Shown piece by piece: positions 63,299-64,000 of a DNA stretch of 64,000 nt. Each line of letters starts with the position of its first letter. Position 1 is the stretch's first letter. A program made the translations under genes and the position numbers. The notes below the pieces were generated by a model. That model was given only the letters and a program-made list of their open reading frames with translations. It was not told the origin of the DNA and did not search any database. The stretch comes from Streptomyces sp. AP-93 (GTDB lineage Bacteria > Actinomycetota > Actinomycetes > Streptomycetales > Streptomycetaceae): the NCBI RefSeq assembly GCF_022808175.1, contig NZ_JALGBX010000002.1, forward strand, positions 62,001-126,000, written 5' to 3'.

Positions 63299-63715
63299 TT
63301 AGCGGGGGTACGCCGAAGAGACCTGGTTCTTGAAGGTCGCCGAGTAGTTGCCGTAGGCACCACCGGGGATCCACCCCTTGACGCCACCGCGGGAGGTGCC
63401 GGTGTACACGTCCCACGTGACCGTCTGCCTGTTCCAGTACGAGGCGGTGTTGTTGTCGATGTCCTGGCCGAGTCCGGCGCAGCCGCTTCCTACGAACCAG
63501 TTGTCCCCGAAGTTCGCGTCGGCAGTGATGAGGTCCCAGACGCAGCCTGCGCGGTCGGAGTTGTAGTACTCCCCGAACTCGCCGCTCTCCATCACGCCAT
63601 TGCCGCCGGCGGCGGATGCGGAACCTGCTGCGGCGAGCGACGCGCCACCGAAGGCCACCAGGGACAAGCCCGTGACGGCAGCGCGACGAAGGATGGTGCG
63701 GCTACGGTGAGTCAT
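63299..63715 (-). CDS. secreted peptidase-inhibitor I36-like protein
   Basis: 138 residues: an N-terminal signal with RRAAVTGLSLVAFGGASLAA and an ASA cleavage site, then a compact domain with two cysteines and aromatic turns (GEFGEYYNSDRAGCVWDLIT, NWFVGSGCAGLGQDIDNNTA). The GEFxxYYN...Gxxx.D pattern is like the I36 inhibitor/SMPI crystallin-type fold of Streptomyces. The ATG has GAGAGG upstream. Probably exported and monocistronic. Confidence 0.75.
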   Translation of the reverse strand: MTHRSRTILRRAAVTGLSLVAFGGASLAAAGSASAAGGNGVMESGEFGEYYNSDRAGCVWDLITADANFGDNWFVGSGCAGLGQDIDNNTASYWNRQTVTWDVYTGTSRGGVKGWIPGGAYGNYSATFKNQVSSAYPR

Positions 63716-63915
63716 GAATGAAAGGCCTCTCTTTTGGGGCATCTCGACTGCCAGTGCGAGGCGGCCGAGCATCAACGCAAATGATCATGCAAGATCGATT
63801 AAACAGGGCGAACCTTCGTTCGGTCACTGTCCTTTGAGACAGGTCCGGTGCGACTGCATGTCCTGAAATCGCTGCTGGAACAGCCGTGCGTGGCGGCGCC
63901 GCCTGAGCACTCACG

Positions 63916-64000
63916 TCACGCGGGGTCTTCGGACGTGAGCGGTGCGTACCGGCCGATGTCCTGGCTGTCCGTCACAGGCGGTGCTGGATCGAGCTGGTGC
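63916..64000 (-). CDS. C-terminal end of an unidentified gene (partial)
   Basis: The frame runs off the right edge. The last 27 residues are visible (HQLDPAPPVTDSQDIGRYAP and then LTSEDPA) and end in TGA. The protein-like match with the fragment near 61.8 kb, mostly at third or conservative positions, supports real coding. Family unknown. Confidence 0.5.
   Translation of the reverse strand, partial: HQLDPAPPVTDSQDIGRYAPLTSEDPA

Overview
The window is very GC-rich, with GTG and TTG starts, dense 4-bp overlapping start/stop codons and many Streptomyces-type families (DUF397, DUF5753-type HTH, SLATT, SigE-type ECF sigma factors, His/Met-rich membrane proteins). It looks like a stretch of a Streptomyces (or close relative) chromosome. 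It has an accessory left third and a core-like remainder.

Region 1 (1-21.9 kb) is a defence-rich island. It opens with the end of a Wadjet anti-plasmid system (partial jetC, then jetD). Next is an overlapping pair: a GNAT-PIN-like multidomain protein and an ASCH-domain protein. Several decayed or small genes follow. A Rad50-like zinc-hook ATPase is then coupled to a small Cys/His-rich partner. Last comes a complete type I restriction-modification operon whose first gene encodes an HTH protein fused to a degenerate N6-methylase-like domain, followed by hsdM, hsdS and hsdR. The RM operon and the ATPase gene each have the same palindrome upstream (CGATAA-N6-TTATCG), which suggests one shared regulator. 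Two tRNA 3' halves (Ser-like near 9.1 kb, Pro-like near 21.8 kb), each followed by its own terminator hairpin, look like attachment-site scars, so the island is probably composite.

Region 2 (21.9-41.9 kb) starts with a SulP transporter that has internal deletions. It continues with a TfoX-like protein, a flotillin/NfeD-like pair, a PucR-type regulator, a DM13 protein, a secreted vanadium-haloperoxidase-like enzyme, and a divergent metal ABC transporter operon (ATPase, permease, lipoprotein). An acyl-CoA set follows (AMP-dependent ligase, CaiB/BaiF CoA-transferase, divergent acyl-CoA dehydrogenase), then a GH88-like protein, an MFS exporter, a His/Met-rich membrane protein and an ECF sigma factor.

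Region 3 (41.9-61 kb) is core-like: SHOCT protein, sulfite-oxidase-like enzyme, DoxX protein, codA with an HD protein, S9 peptidase, SURF1, and an ECF sigma factor with a membrane partner. After these come asd and lysC (aspartate pathway), a Uma2-type nuclease, an HTH protein, a DUF397/HTH pair with a frameshift, DUF5063-recR-ybaB, and a SLATT protein.

Region 4 (60.8-64 kb) is a small rearrangement. A membrane-protein gene has lost its N-terminal part next to inserted DNA that carries a lipoprotein and a secreted I36-like peptide. Two related, inverted gene-end fragments flank that DNA.
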